From Chrysopilus asiliformis (taxonomy: Eukaryota; Arthropoda; Insecta; Diptera; Rhagionidae), in the NCBI GenBank assembly GCA_964034945.1, contig OZ035962.1, forward strand, positions 81,861,942 through 81,925,941: a stretch of 64,000 nucleotides of DNA, given 5' to 3'. Each line of letters begins with the position of its first letter. The first letter of the stretch is position 1. Of the stretch, positions 20,861 to 32,345 are shown one piece after another. The position numbers were made by a program, and so were the translations under genes. The notes under the pieces were generated by a model. It did no database searches. It was not told the origin of the DNA and was given only the letters and a program-made list of their open reading frames with translations.

Positions 20861-21595
20861 TTGTATAAGAAAGTTATGTGCTGTTCACATCAGATATTTA
20901 AAATAGTTTTTCCTGGCTTGCTTCCGTTCTAGAAGCTCTGTTCGAGAATTTTCCAAATCGACTTACAGCCAGAAGTCCACGGAAAATGATGAAAACACTC
21001 GACTTGGGGACAAAAGTTGGTCCTCCTATAGAAAAGAACTCACAAATTTCATTTTAATTCTGTTTCCAATGCTGCTAGAGAAATATGAAAAGTTTTATGT
21101 TACAAAATGCTCAGATGGTGCCTTTAGTCATGTTTCAAAAAATTTTCTCGAGTCAGTAAGTACAGCTGAAAGATGTAGCTTTTTTTTGCATAAAACTATG
21201 GCTAACTTACGAACGATGCTACTGTAAATAAACCTTGAGAAGTACAGAACAAATAACAGTTGTATAAAGTGTGGTTTAATTTAAATATTCCTTATTGAAT
21301 AGAAGCTTGCAACCAAAGTGTAGGCAATTCAGGTGGTTTTAGTTACGTTTTCCAACTTAATGTGGTGCCTCTTTTTTTCACCTGCAGGTTTCTTGCCTTG
21401 TTCTTTGTGACCTTCCCAAGTAACTGCTTTCCATAAAATACGTCAAGCCAATTTTAGCCCTTTCAGCCCCCACAAAAGTTTTGTTCTTTATTTCGTTTCG
21501 TTATTTCGTTACGTTACGATAACGTTTTTTATTCTTGAATTAAAGTGCAGTGAATTTAAGCTTAGAGAGAAATATAATCGTGTAAAGCAAAATTC
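20861..21595. other. Stretch without a recognised feature
   Basis: Single-copy looking AT-rich DNA. I see no gene, inverted repeat or array. Confidence 0.4.
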
Positions 21596-21596
21596 A

Positions 21597-21857
21597 GACT
21601 AACAATTACGATTACGATTGCGATTACAATTTAAGGTTCTCTACTAATGAGATCAAAGCCTATCGATGAAAGCTTTCATTTTCCTATCGTTGAAAGCTTT
21701 CATTTACCTATCGTTGAAAGTTTTGATCTCATTGCTCGAGAACCTTCAATCGCAATCGCAATCGTAATCGCAATCGCAATCGTAATCGCAATCGTAATCG
21801 CGATCGCAATCGTAATCGCAATCGTAATCGCAATCGTAATGGCAATTGTTAGTCTGT
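21597..21857. mobile_element. MITE-like inverted repeat with (AATCGC/AATCGT)n array
   Basis: CAGACTAACAATTACGATTA at 21597 is matched in inverse by CAATTGTTAGTCTG at 21844-21857. GGTTCTC and GAGAACC continue the arms inside. A hexamer array of ATCGCA/ATCGTA units fills 21747-21840. Three TCGTTGAAAG/TCGATGAAAG units lie in the centre. No clear target duplication. Confidence 0.55.
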
Positions 21858-21859
21858 AT

Positions 21860-23340
21860 TGGACTTAAGACTTTATCTTGTATCATCACTCATTATTGAC
21901 CTTGATAACTCCAAGTTTCTTGCTATTAACCCCAATAAGTCGAACCTAGATATCTCGAGATTCTCGATAGCTCGAATATCCGTCAGACTTATCGAGGTTT
22001 CACTGTATCATTTTTCTTGTCTGTATAGTGATTTTGGCACAAAATGTGATAATTTTCCCATGATAAATAAAATGGGAAGTTTTTCAAATCTCAATTCCGA
22101 GAGATACAACGCAGGGGAATTCTACCCCGAAAACACGAAAACGTAGCTGTCTCCCTAATGCGGTATTATTCAAATGAAAATCTTCGTAATTATTTTCAGT
22201 AATAAAATACACTTAAGTTCTCCACGCAAATTGTTTATCTAACTTGTCACGATTTTATCCACCCTCGTAAAACCACTGTGATTAGATGACAGCTAAATAC
22301 GATCAAAAGAACAAGGTGGTCATATAGAAATTTCGAGGGAAATTTCTAGTCAGCTTTTCAATTAAGATCGACTAACACAGGTGCATAAAAACAAGCCCAC
22401 GTTGACAGTTGTGTCTTTACGTTGACCACGGATTTGGTCACTTATCACATTTTGTACTAAAATCGCTATACTGGTTTAAATAAATTGAGCCAAAAAATCA
22501 ATCAAAAAATATGCTTTCGTCAATAATGTTAAATTTTGTCATACTTATACGTTCTGTGTTTAATCATAATTTATTTACAGCATTAGGTTTTCCATACAAA
22601 TTGTTAATAAATTAATGTTATTGCATCGCGTGTGCTTAATAAAAAACATTTTCCAGTGAATGTAAATATTATCCTGAAACTGATTCAAAAACGATTGAAA
22701 CCTAATTTTCTGTGCCAATGCATTTCACATATCATTTTACTCAATGCACAATGTGCACTTAAGCGTTTCCCTAAACCATTAAATGGAAAATGCCCAATGC
22801 CCATGGATCCAGATGTGTTTTATTTTCATAGATGGAAAAATGAAAAATCCAAAAGTAAATTTATAAAAAAACTAAAAGGAAATGAAATTTTCGATATCTC
22901 GAACGAATATCGATTGGTGGAAAAGTGCTTTTAACCGCATGCCATTTATTCTATTTTATTAAAAAAAAACTATTAAATTTTTTCTTCTAGGTTTTTGGTT
23001 GCTTTTCAATTTTAAAGCTTTATTATTTACTTTCTGTGGTGAATAAAAATGCAATTTGGTGCATCCGGTTCAGTTTTTGTACACGAGCCTTAATTGGTTT
23101 TTATTATTTGTATAATGAATTACTCTGGTAAAATTTATATTTTCAATAATTGTTTTTAAAATAAAACATAATGAAAACTACGATTGCCAGGCAATCGTGA
23201 AATGGCGTGACTCTTAAAATTCAAACAGATGCAATTAATATTCCGATTAATTTTTTATACATGAAGCGCTTATATAAAATTGCACGATACGATGTACCGT
23301 TGTACCGTTTTCAAAAAAATGTGAAAAAACTGTTCCATTT
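21860..23340. other. Stretch without a recognised gene
   Basis: One 100-codon frame (22632-22934) encodes a basic protein with four cysteines, but it has no domain, promoter or paralog that I recognise. The remainder is AT-rich and noncoding in appearance. Confidence 0.35.
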
Positions 23341-23344
23341 GTAT

Positions 23345-24012
23345 GATGGAGGGAGTAACGAATGACCCTAGTTTGTCCGTTACGGAGTTCGACATCTCAT
23401 GTTACGAAAAAAAACGTTTGTGACAAATTTCAAATCTGTAGCTTAATTCCTCCTCAAGTTAACGATTCCACCGACAGACAGACAAACATGACAAACGGAC
23501 AGACGGATAAACGGACAGATGCACTCAGAAAAATAATAAACCTTATCCACGTCTACTTTTTGACAAGTCAACTCTGGCCTGCAGCAAGCAAACGGAGCTA
23601 TCCATTACATGACATTACATCGTCGAAATACCTATCTTAGATCAACAAGTACAGCTCTGCACGCCCAACTTTACATGTTGCAGGTTAAATTTTCGAATTT
23701 CTCCCGCCACAGGTTGAAACATATTCACTTTTCCCAACATAGGTGCACTCGCGCTTAGCATAGGTTAAATTTTCCTGCAAGAAGTCAATTATGCCGTACG
23801 CAAGTCGACGTCTTTTAATTGAATTTTCTGAGTGTGGACAGATGGATAGATGGATAGACGGACAGGTGAGTAAACGGACAGACGGACGTGCTAAAATCGA
23901 GTCGATTCATCATTTTGAACACACAGGGGAAATTTATTTTTTGTCTAACGATTAATTCTATGCATTACAAATGGTAGAGCAAATCTACTATACTCTATTT
24001 ATGCTTTCACCA
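23345..24012 (+). repeat. Dispersed (GTCY)n repeat B, split by a MITE
   Basis: ACAAATTTCAAATCTGTAGC, a GACAGACAGAC array at 23471-23520 resuming at 23836-23890, then CATTACAAATGG and the hairpin end ACCATATAGAGTATA. Related copies are at 31265-31662 and 36395-36830. Confidence 0.65.
23522..23835. mobile_element. MITE with CACTCAGAAAA ends inside a microsatellite
   Basis: CACTCAGAAAAAT near 23522 and AATTTTCTGAGTG near 23823-23835 form inverted ends. GGACAGATG-like microsatellite sequence lies on both sides, so the target duplication cannot be read unambiguously. Similar ends appear at 28679 (CACTCAGAAAAAT) and 30316 (CTGAGTG). Confidence 0.5.
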
Positions 24013-24269
24013 TATAGAGTATAAGAATCCACAATACTTAAATAAATAGCTTAATTTTTATTAGGTTTTTGTTTTCTAGAAAATGTTTTTATTGTGGGAA
24101 AATGATTACTTTTCAAATCTAGTAATGTAAAATTTTTGTGCTAAAAATATAAATTTTTTCCCACAAGGTCACAAATTTATCTAACACTATAACACTTCCG
24201 GCGAATTTTCAAATTACACGATTTTTAGCTGGAGTCTCAAAAAGATTTCTTCCAAGCTACTTGACCCTT

Positions 24270-24370
24270 AAACTGAATCTAATCATTGTGTAGATTAAGT
24301 ACAACTAACAGAAATCTGTAATTTCTAAATAGAATTTTTGCTAATCTTTGGTGAAGCCATCTAAGGTCAG
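24270..24370 (+). promoter_or_regulatory. Conserved block upstream of SVWC gene 1
   Basis: Contains TCTAATCATTGTGTAGATTA and GTGAAGCCATCTAAGGTCA. Matching blocks precede SVWC genes 2 and 3 (31075-31195 and 36187-36310). It survives where neighbouring upstream DNA has diverged. It may be an enhancer or simply a remnant of the duplication. Confidence 0.35.
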
Positions 24371-24673
24371 GAATGCTAAATTCCCAAAAAAAAACTACCA
24401 GGAGGTACCTAATCTTATGTGCTTGAAGAAAAAATATTTAATGAGTCTGATTTTTTTTTTGTGATAAACCACAACGAATTTATTTATGAAAATTTCTTGA
24501 AACTGCAAGGCTTTATTAAGACAATTATAGAGAAGTTTTTAATAGGGAAAATATATGAAAAATCAAAGATTTCAAATCCAAATGTATCGAACGAGTTTAT
24601 ATTTTTTTTGTATAAGATTAAGTTTTTTGTCGTTGTATGAAAGTAGATTAAAAAAAATACACACGAGAAAACA

Positions 24674-24713
24674 TATAAAGAGAAAAAGTTTCGCAACTTA
24701 GAGTAGTTCAGTT
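24674..24713 (+). promoter_or_regulatory. Core promoter of SVWC gene 1 (TATA and initiator)
   Basis: TATAAAG at 24674 and an initiator-like TTCAGTT at 24707-24713 are spaced as expected for a TATA promoter. The ATG is about 45 bases downstream. Confidence 0.55.
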
Positions 24714-24753
24714 TTATTCGGTTTCGTGAAAGCGTCGTATAAATAATTTCAAA

Positions 24754-25188
24754 ATGAAAGTCACAGTTTTATTGGCCCTCTTCACAATTTGTATTGCAAT
24801 CAATTATAGTGGTATGTAAAATTGTTTGTGAAGATTTCTAAAAAAAAATAGCATAAACTGAAGTGGGATTTTTTATTTAAAAAAATAGATGCTGTGAGGT
24901 CTTGCACTGAGGAAGGTCACACTTGGCCAGTCGATACCATTTTCACGATACCTGGAACTTGTACTGGAGTTACATGCACTGTAGAAGATGGCGAGCTGAA
25001 AACTGGACGAATTTAGTAAGATTCAATAAGTTATCTGTAACACTATAATTCAAAAATGATTTTTAAATAGCTGCGGTCTAATCTATTTACCTCCAAACTG
25101 TGAACCTGTCCATGAAGACTTCACGAAAAAATGGCCTGATTGCTGTGCAAGTGTCAAATGTGATAAAAATGCCACTGATTCATCTTAG
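24754..25188 (+). CDS. Single-domain von Willebrand C (SVWC) secreted protein, gene 1
   Basis: Three exons: 24754-24811, 24889-25015 and 25071-25188, joined by GTATGT/TAG and GTAAGA/TAG introns, giving 100 residues. Residues 1-17 form a signal peptide (MKVTVLLALFTICIAI). The mature part has eight cysteines in the SVWC order, including TCTGVTC and a CC pair near the C-terminus. SVWC proteins such as fly Vago are small secreted factors linked to immune or nutritional responses; the role here is inferred from family only. Exon 1, intron 1 and exon 2 are nearly identical to genes 2 and 3. Exon 3 differs strongly and ends with an extra NATDSS tail. No AATAAA is present close behind; AATAAG occurs twice near 25226-25236. 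Confidence 0.85.
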
Positions 25189-25344
25189 GTCCAGTGAAAC
25201 ATATTAAATCAAAATATTTGTAAAAATAAGAATAAGAAAAGTTTTGAGGTTGGTGATAGCTTTTAGTTTATTAATACAAATGAAATGTTAGACAGTTTTC
25301 TCAAAAATTTATGAATTATATTTTATATATTATTTGTGGAGAGC

Positions 25345-26001
25345 GGAAAACTGCGTCAATTTATTTGCGGTCAATTAAATATGATAATTAAGTCGTTTAT
25401 TATAACGAATATGAACCCAATTCAAATTAGGTAGGGATTTCGAATTTTTGCATACATCATCCCCACATCATTAATTTGCGATATGATGAAGCATTTAGCA
25501 AGACAACATTATTCAAAGATTATCGTTTTTTTAAGTTTCAAAAATTGAAGGACTTTAAATTTCCACTAAAATTCTTCTCACTTCCTTTTTTGTGTGTGTG
25601 TGTCTCATGATTTAATCCTGTTTGGCAAATATGATGTCTGGTTGAAGGATATCCAAGTAGAAAATTGTTTAACTTATGGGAAATGATTAATACTTGCTCT
25701 TAACAATTCCTTATAAATATATGCGCCTTTAAGATAGTACCAAGTTGTGACTGGAGAAGGTGGCTTAATTTTGGGATTTCTAACAAACTTTTACTTATAA
25801 CCTCTTGATGGAACCAAGAAAATCCGATACTTAGAAAATAAGTTTATATGGACATGTATGGAATAACATTCAAGTTTATGCAGAATACGATATTTAAAAT
25901 ATGTTTGGATGAAAAGATAAAGGATGTGGTTTAATGACATTTAAAGGTTTAAAAAGATAAATGGCATTAACTACCAACCATCCATCATTTAAGTTTTGTT
26001 T
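25345..26001. repeat. Downstream part of duplicated block 1
   Basis: TCAATTTATTTGCGGTCAAT through GGATGTGGTTTAATGACATT corresponds in order to 32490-33125 and, in part, to 37665-38250. Noncoding. It continues after the hAT insertion at 27693-28675. Confidence 0.8.
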
Positions 26002-26009
26002 ATCTAGTT
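26002..26009. repeat. hAT target-site duplication, left
   Basis: ATCTAGTT is repeated at 27685-27692. The uninterrupted site is present once at 33125-33132 in block 2. Confidence 0.9.
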
Positions 26010-27684
26010 CAGTGGTTCCCAAAGTGGTCCCTACGGACCCCCAGGGGTTCCCGGGATCATTCAGGGGGTCCGTGGAAAATTAAAATTGATTTGGGGGTCC
26101 CTGAACAACGTCAGGGGGTCCGCGCAAGGTTTAATATGAAATAAAAAAATGGTGACACATTTTTATTAATATAGAAGTTAAAATAAATAACAATGAATAA
26201 ATTATTAGCGATTTTTACGTCTATTTATAGTTAGACATATTGGGTTTTATTATTTAATATAATGCACCCTAAAAGTTATTACTTACTATTTTATATTTTT
26301 GTTTAATTTGTTTACTTCTGCGAATAACCAAATCCGCGAATGTTTGGAATTACTGTATATTACTGTATTATTATATTCTGTTGTGAATTAATTGGTACAA
26401 AATGAGTACCTACACAATATGTGACATTTACATGAAATTTTATCCTCACATCTCAAATAATTAATTCAAGAGAGCGTTACATTGCAGCATTCAATTTTTA
26501 TTATAATTAACAGTGGTTTGTTGCAAATAAAATTTTTGATATTGTAACGGTCCACGGGTAAGAAGTTGCAAGGACATTCGACATTAGGGATGCCAACGAT
26601 AACTCGATGTTTGCAAAACATCGAGGTATCGTTGAAAAATATCGAGTTTTAACCTCGATGTTGAACAGACCGATATATCGAGGTATCGATGTTGTTATCC
26701 ACGATGTTAGAACATTACTCTTTATAAAATTAGTAGAGCAACTAATTTTAGGACTAGAGGGACTAGTTTTTAGATAGATTTAATATAGCCACTCAAAGAT
26801 TTGTTTAAATTTTCTTTGGTATCAATTTTCGGTTTCATCTTTCTACAAGATTTCGCAAAAAATACCAGAGCTAGCCATGAAATTTTACAGAAAAGTGTGG
26901 TCCTGATGTGGAAATCCGTTAACCGGAAGTAACCAAAACGGCGGCTTTTTAAAAACTATGCGATTTTTTGCGATTTATTCCGAAACTAACCATTTTCCAG
27001 TAGTCTTATGTATTACAAGACTTGGAGACAATAAAATTTGCTACATTTATGTCTTTCACGAGAACTCCGTTACGATGATATGCCGGTATTTAAAAAAAAT
27101 AGTTTTTTGCGAATATCTCGAAAACTAATGGGTTTTTGGTGGTTCAACGTATAAGAAGAATTAAAACCGTGTTAATTCTACCTGAGTGCACGCCACCCAC
27201 AGTAGAGCATCCGCCAGGTGGCTAAATTATTTATTCAATTTAACTTTTTCAAAACATCGGAAAAACGATGTTTTCAGGACGATGTTTTTTGACATCGATG
27301 TCGCCTTAAAAAAAACATCGATTTTCGATATATCGAGGTTTTATGAACGATGTTGCATCCCTATTCGAGATCTGGCGTGAACGCATCGAGAATGTTTGAG
27401 ATCTGCACATGAGAACGTTCGAGACCTCGGCCGAACATACAGGAACGTTGGCAAACGAGCCACGAATATAAAAGGCCGCGTCTTAGGCGGAGATTCAATA
27501 AATACTTCTTCAACAAAATGTTTTATTTATATTTTATTTTTACATCATCATTTACCATTCAAGACATTAAAGTTAAATTTGTAATTTTTCTATTATGCAT
27601 TTATGTAGTTTTTCACCCAGGGTCCGTGGGCAAGTTTTGACTATGAAAAGGGGTCCGTGGGCCAAAAGAGTTTGGGAACCACTG
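26010..27684. mobile_element. hAT-type element, 1675 bp, 8-bp target duplication
   Basis: CAGTGGTTCCCAAA at 26010 is exactly inverted as TTTGGGAACCACTG ending at 27684. CGGACCCC occurs near both ends. The flanking ATCTAGTT is duplicated, and the same site is empty in block 2. The ends are of the hAT Charlie-like kind. There is no transposase ORF; another element is nested at 26585-27363. Sequence near 27468-27504 has TATAAAAGG followed by AATAAA, so part of the interior may be an LTR remnant (weak). Confidence 0.9.
26585..27363. mobile_element. Nested hAT-like element, 779 bp
   Basis: Left end TAGGGATGCCAACGAT and right end ATGTTGCATCCCTA are inverted. Flanks TTCGACAT (26577-26584) and TTCGAGAT (27364-27371) agree in 7 of 8 positions. 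The ends are packed with ATCGATG/CATCGAGG motifs similar to those in the hAT at 60052-61067. The middle shares a dispersed repeat with 20130-20860. Confidence 0.7.
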
Positions 27685-27692
27685 ATCTAGTT

Positions 27693-28675
27693 TTAAGAGG
27701 ATCTCTATAAAATCTCAAATCTGCATAATTTTTGCCTTTCGCCTTTTATGCCTCCTTTCCCCTTCGTCAGATTTTTTTTGCGATTTTTATACCCTATATT
27801 AGGGTATATTAGATTTGCCTTACCGTTTGTAACGCCAAGATCCCGTCATCACACAAAAAAATGAATTACGCCGGTGTGTTTAGAATGATAAAAAAACTTG
27901 AATTTTGCATGTCCGTCAGTCTGTCCGTCCGTCCGTCTGTTCGTCCGTCTTTGGCGCGGATTGCGGGCGCACGGATTGAGCTAGAGACTTGAAATTTTGC
28001 GCAGATTGGTTTTTCGTGGAATTTTGATACGAATATCACCATACGGGTTTTCAATAATTGCTAGATTGGCAATCATAGCTTTTGTTATGTATATTTTGGG
28101 GGATTAATACTATCGTCACACTACCTTCCGTTTTTCCAAAATTGCCACGTATTTTTTGGTTGTTCCTAAAATGTTTTAGTTTGACAACAGAATATGAAGA
28201 TAGAAGTCAAGATTTCGATTCAATTAATTTTTTTTTGTTTATTATAAGCAGTACAGAAACGAAAAGGTTTTCCTTTCTTATATGAAGTATAATAAAGTAT
28301 GGTATTCATGAAAAATGTCCACCTCTTAATTTAGCGTGGGTCAAAATTGGTTTGCAAGATTTGACCCTGACAGATAAAAACACAAACAAATACCAAGACA
28401 AGCTAAATAGAACCTTTTAAAAAACACTTGAACTATGCCAACAATCCTAAAAAAATGATGAAATATGCGAATACATATAAAAAATGTCGAGATATGCAAA
28501 TTCAAATGCAAATATCCTTTTGCAAATATCGATATAATCATTAGGCTTTAAATTATGTATACTCGTACGATCATAATCAAAGCTAAGAAATTGAGTGAAA
28601 TATCTGTAATCAACATATTTGAGAAACAAAAATAAAAAACACTTTAGTATCGTCGAAAATTTTCATATCTTAAAT
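27693..28675. repeat. Remainder of duplicated block 1
   Basis: TTTTAAGAGGATCTCTATAA through ATTTTCATATCTTAA matches 33133-34902, apart from the repeat A insert here (27789-28092) and the extra 1.1 kb in block 2. Noncoding. Confidence 0.8.
27789..28092 (-). repeat. Repeat A copy inserted after the duplication
   Basis: Reads TATACCCTATATTAGGG, TTACCGTTTGTAACGCCAAG, a short GTCY tract, then TAGCTTTTGTTATGTAT. Block 2 at about 33222-33235 runs straight through the same flanks (GCGATTTTTATTTTGGGGG) without it. Internally deleted relative to the copies at 4603 and 34905. Confidence 0.8.
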
Positions 28676-29159
28676 GCACTCAGAAAAATGGAGGCTAACT
28701 CGACGACCTACATACGGCGTAATTGGCCTCGGGCAGGCGCGCGTTCGCCTGCATGTGATGATTAATCAAGAAAACTTAATTTTGTTACAATTAACACTAA
28801 AAATATGGGATTTTCTGGTATTGTGTCAATTTGACACATGAAATACTTTTAAGTAACTTTAAATGAAATACGGATGAGGGTTAAGCCACCAGCAGGTGAA
28901 GTAGGGCATTGGGAGCTGCACGAGTTGACCTTAGATAGGTTAACTCTGACCGCTAGCTGGCTTACAGAAACCTCTGTAAGGTCAGAGTTAACCTGACAAA
29001 AAGTTGACCTGGACATTTTTAACCGACTTCCAAAAAGGAAAAGGTTCTCAATTCCACCTGAATATTTTTTTTTTTTTTATGTATGTTCACGCCTAACTTT
29101 TTACTGGGTGGACCGATTTTGGTCATCCAAAAGAGAAAGTTGTAGAGAAAGTTCCTGGT
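28676..29159. other. Inter-block stretch, no gene
   Basis: Starts with CACTCAGAAAAATGG, an end sequence seen in other MITEs. Includes a GTTAACTCTGACC / GGTCAGAGTTAACC inverted pair (about 28937 and 28981) and a (T)n tract near 29066. No coding signal. Confidence 0.45.
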
Positions 29160-29478
29160 TGGGCCCCGGTTCATTCGTGGGCAAAAATGGACCATTAGGG
29201 GGGGTACCCCCCATACAAACGAAAACGTTTTTTCCGAATATCTCAAAAACGGTGCATCTTATCAAAAAAGTCCAAGAACAAAAATTATTTAGGATATGAT
29301 TCTACATAAAACTCCCATACATCAAAATCCGATTGGAATAAATTTTAAAAAATCTTATTGGAAAGTTCGACTTCAAAGTGTAATTTTGGTACAAATGCTC
29401 AAATAAAGATACCAATATCACCATACAGGTTTTCAATAATTGCCAGATTGGCAATTATAGCTTTTGTTATGTTTTTAC
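29160..29478 (-). repeat. Repeat A, partial copy lacking the GTCY array
   Basis: GGGGGGGTACCCCCCATACA through TTATAGCTTTTGTTATG matches the 5' half of repeat A. It is followed by two diverged tandem units of about 100 bp starting TTGTGTTCAGTACAA (29479-29660). Confidence 0.65.
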
Positions 29479-29705
29479 GTTGTGTTCAGTACAACACAAG
29501 GAAGGTTCTTTTATATATTTCCCCCGTGTTAACCTACCCCTTCAAACCCCTCCCTGCTTGGGATATCGAGTAAAATTCTTTGTATTGTGTTCAGTACAAT
29601 ATCTGGAAGATTCTTTTATATATTTCTCATCTGCGGACTTATCCCCTCAAACCCTTTGTAATTTTACCTATATTAAAAATTGAAACTAAAAACGTTCGAA
29701 ATAAA

Positions 29706-30316
29706 AAAAAATTTTCTAAAAAAAATAAAACCGACTTTAAAAAAAAACTGAAAAGAGAAAAAAGCACTAAAAAGAAAAAAATAATTTAAAACTATGTCCA
29801 TTAATAGCGCATTTAAAATTCGGCTTTTTTGGAGTGGCGTTAAATTTGCAACTAAAATAAATTACATACTTTCTAACCTTAAGGCTAATCGTTTACATAC
29901 TTTCTAACCCTTAAGGCTAACTAAGAACTAAGATCGACTCCAAAAATTTTGTTGTCAAACAGATTAACTATAGACACGGCTCTTAGAAGCACCAAAACTA
30001 AGTTCTTTTATGTCCCAAATTGGATTCCCTATTTTTAAGCAATCGCTATAAAAAAGCCCACTGTCTCATATGTTACTATTTTTTGTAGAAATCTATCCTC
30101 TTATTGTCTCCATGTACAAACTGATTTTGTGCGAAACTTGACAATAGAAATTTTACAACGATTTTATTTAGTGTAAATTTAACGCCACTCCAAAAAAGCC
30201 GAATTTTAAATGCGCTATTAATGGACATAGTTTTAAATTATTTTTTTCTTTTTAGTGCTTTTTTCTCTTTTCAGTTTTTTTTTAAAGTCGGTTTTATTTT
30301 TTTTAGAAAATTTTTT
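29706..30316. mobile_element. Foldback element with long inverted repeats
   Basis: The left arm 29706-29848 and right arm 30172-30316 are near-perfect inverted copies of about 145 bp (for example CGGCTTTTTTGGAGTGGCGT against ACGCCACTCCAAAAAAGCCG). They enclose about 320 bp. No ORF and no clear target duplication. Confidence 0.8.
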
Positions 30317-31264
30317 CTGAGTGTGTTACATTAATTTTTTACACTCTATTTAAGAGTTATATTATTAGACGCTTGTAACGCTTCGAACTAATCCACGGAC
30401 AAAAAAATGAAGTACACCAGATTGTTTGAGATGATAAAATATTGGGACCTGTTTGTTCCTCACTGAACTCGAAGGAATTTTGACAGAGACTTGAAATTTT
30501 GCATTGATGATTTTCTTGTAAAATGTTCTTGAAAGGGCAAAATTTGGCCATTCCTCCTCCACTCCCCCATACAAAAAAAAAACAGTTTTTTCTTCAATTT
30601 TCTTTAAAATCGTGTATTGTATCGAAAAATGTACACAGACTAAATGTGTTTGGAATGTTATTCCACATCACTCTTCTACACATCAAAATCCAATTAGTAC
30701 ACTATTTACTTGCCCCTCCTTCATACAAATAAAAATTTGGTCTGTCCTCATATAGTGTTGACGATTGCTCCCTGGATATTGTAGTTTTTTTTAAGTTTTC
30801 AATACTACTTTACCACAAAAATTTATTTGACGCTGTGCTTTAAGTCTGCGTCAAAGATACTTCCACTATTATTAAATATTCGATTTGCTGTTGTATCAAT
30901 TTAAAAATTAAAAAAAAAATGAAGATCACATTTACCCAGAGATAGTTACGATCGATTCTGAAATATTTTTGGAAACTTTAAAAAACATACACCAAATATC
31001 CCGCCCACGCCACGAAATATTTTGCTGAAATCTAAATAACATTTTTGTTGATCAATATGACCTTATTATGCTAATTCTAATCATTGTGCAGATTAAGTAA
31101 AACTAGCAAAAATTTGTGGTTTCTAAATATATAGATTCCGTGTCGATCTTTAGTGAAGCTATCTAAGGTCAAGAACGTAAAATTTACCGAAAAGTCCGCA
31201 TGAAGTACTTTACATGATGTATTTTAAAATTTTCAAAAAATATTAAAATTATAAATTACAACCG

Positions 31265-31662
31265 CATTTTGAACTGTGTTGTCTTTATAACTTAAATTTT
31301 CGCAAAAAAACGGTTCCGTTTGTTTTGGGGTGGGGGGGAAGGAGTGGTTCGATTTTGTCCGTTAACAAACTTTACCTCCCAATTTACGAAAAAAAAAACG
31401 GTTGTACCAAATTTCAAGTCTTTAGCCTAATCCTTCTCAAGCTATCGTGTCTACGGACGGACAGATGGACAGATGGACAGACAGACGGACAGACAGACGG
31501 ACAGACAGACGGACAGACAGACGGACATGCAAAAAATCAAGTCGACTAATCAATCTAAACACTTAAAATTAATTTGTTTGTGTGACGATTAATTTTATAC
31601 GTTACAAGTGGTACAGCAAATCTATTATACCCTCTATTTATGGTTTCACCATATAGGGTATA
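31265..31662 (+). repeat. Dispersed repeat B with (GACAGACAGACG)n at 31455-31526
   Basis: ACCAAATTTCAAGTCTTTAG, a GTCY array, then TTACAAGTGG and the hairpin TATACCCTCTATT...ATATAGGGTATA. The copy in block 3 lies at 36395-36830. Confidence 0.75.
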
Positions 31663-31834
31663 CACAATTAATAACACAGAAATGTAATGAACTTTTTTAT
31701 GAAACGAAGCAAACACTTTTTTTTCAAACATATTCTGAAAATTTCACAGTATGAAAAAATGTAAGAAAATTCAAAGTTTTGATAACCGAATATAAATATA
31801 TAAGTAGAGTATAAAAAACGCTGCCGAGAAAGCA

Positions 31835-31874
31835 TATAAAAAGGCGATATTTTGAAACCTGGATTAGTTCAAAT
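31835..31874 (+). promoter_or_regulatory. Core promoter of SVWC gene 2
   Basis: TATAAAAAGG at 31835 and an initiator-like TTCAAATT at about 31868. Gene 3 has the same arrangement (TATAAAAAGG at 37012, TTCAATTT near 37046). Confidence 0.5.
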
Positions 31875-31928
31875 TTATTCGACTTTGTGAAACTATTGAG
31901 CAAATATTTATTATTAATTTTTTTCAAA

Positions 31929-32345
31929 ATGAAAGTCACAGTTTTATTGGCCCTCTTCACAATTTGTATTGCAATCAATTATAGTGGTATGTAAAATTGT
32001 TTGTGAAGATTTCTAAAAAAAATAGCATAAACTGAAGTGGGATTTTTTATTTAAAAAAAAAGATGCTGTGAGGTCTTGCACTGAGGAAGGTCACACTTGG
32101 CCAGTCGATACCATTTTCACGATACCTGGAACTTGTACTGGAATTACGTGCACTGAAGAAGATGGCGAGCTGAAAAGTGGACGAATTTAGTAAGAAATAT
32201 TCATATATTCAAGAAAACTATATTACTTTAAAAAATATTTTTTAATAGCTGCGGATTGCTCCAAGCCGATCCAAAATGTGAACTGGTCGGTGAGGATTAC
32301 ACCAAAAATTATCCTGACTGCTGTGCCCGTCTCAAATGTGATTAA
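31929..32345 (+). CDS. SVWC secreted protein, gene 2
   Basis: Exons 31929-31986, 32063-32189 and 32249-32345 give 93 residues: signal peptide, then eight cysteines in SVWC order. The C-terminal exon ends ARLKCD and stops directly after the last cysteine, without the tail of gene 1. The coding sequence and intron 2 are identical to gene 3. AATAAA follows at 32405-32410. Probably a secreted immune or stress-response factor (family inference). Confidence 0.87.

Noticed and set aside
22632..22934. 100-codon frame encoding a basic protein
   Set aside because: No domain, paralog, promoter or splice context; kept only as a note in the stretch description.
26542..27546. Solo LTR inside the hAT element (TGTAACGG start, TATAAAAGG, AATAAA)
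   Set aside because: Promoter-like and poly(A)-like signals are present, but no matching target duplication or clear LTR end was found.
30365..30574. Paired frames at 30365-30574 and 35474-35692
   Set aside because: They are the same dispersed repeat in duplicated blocks 2 and 3, without coding features.
31724..31978. Minus-strand frames over the SVWC promoters (also 36865-37155)
   Set aside because: Antisense to the promoter and exon 1; similarity reflects the duplication only.
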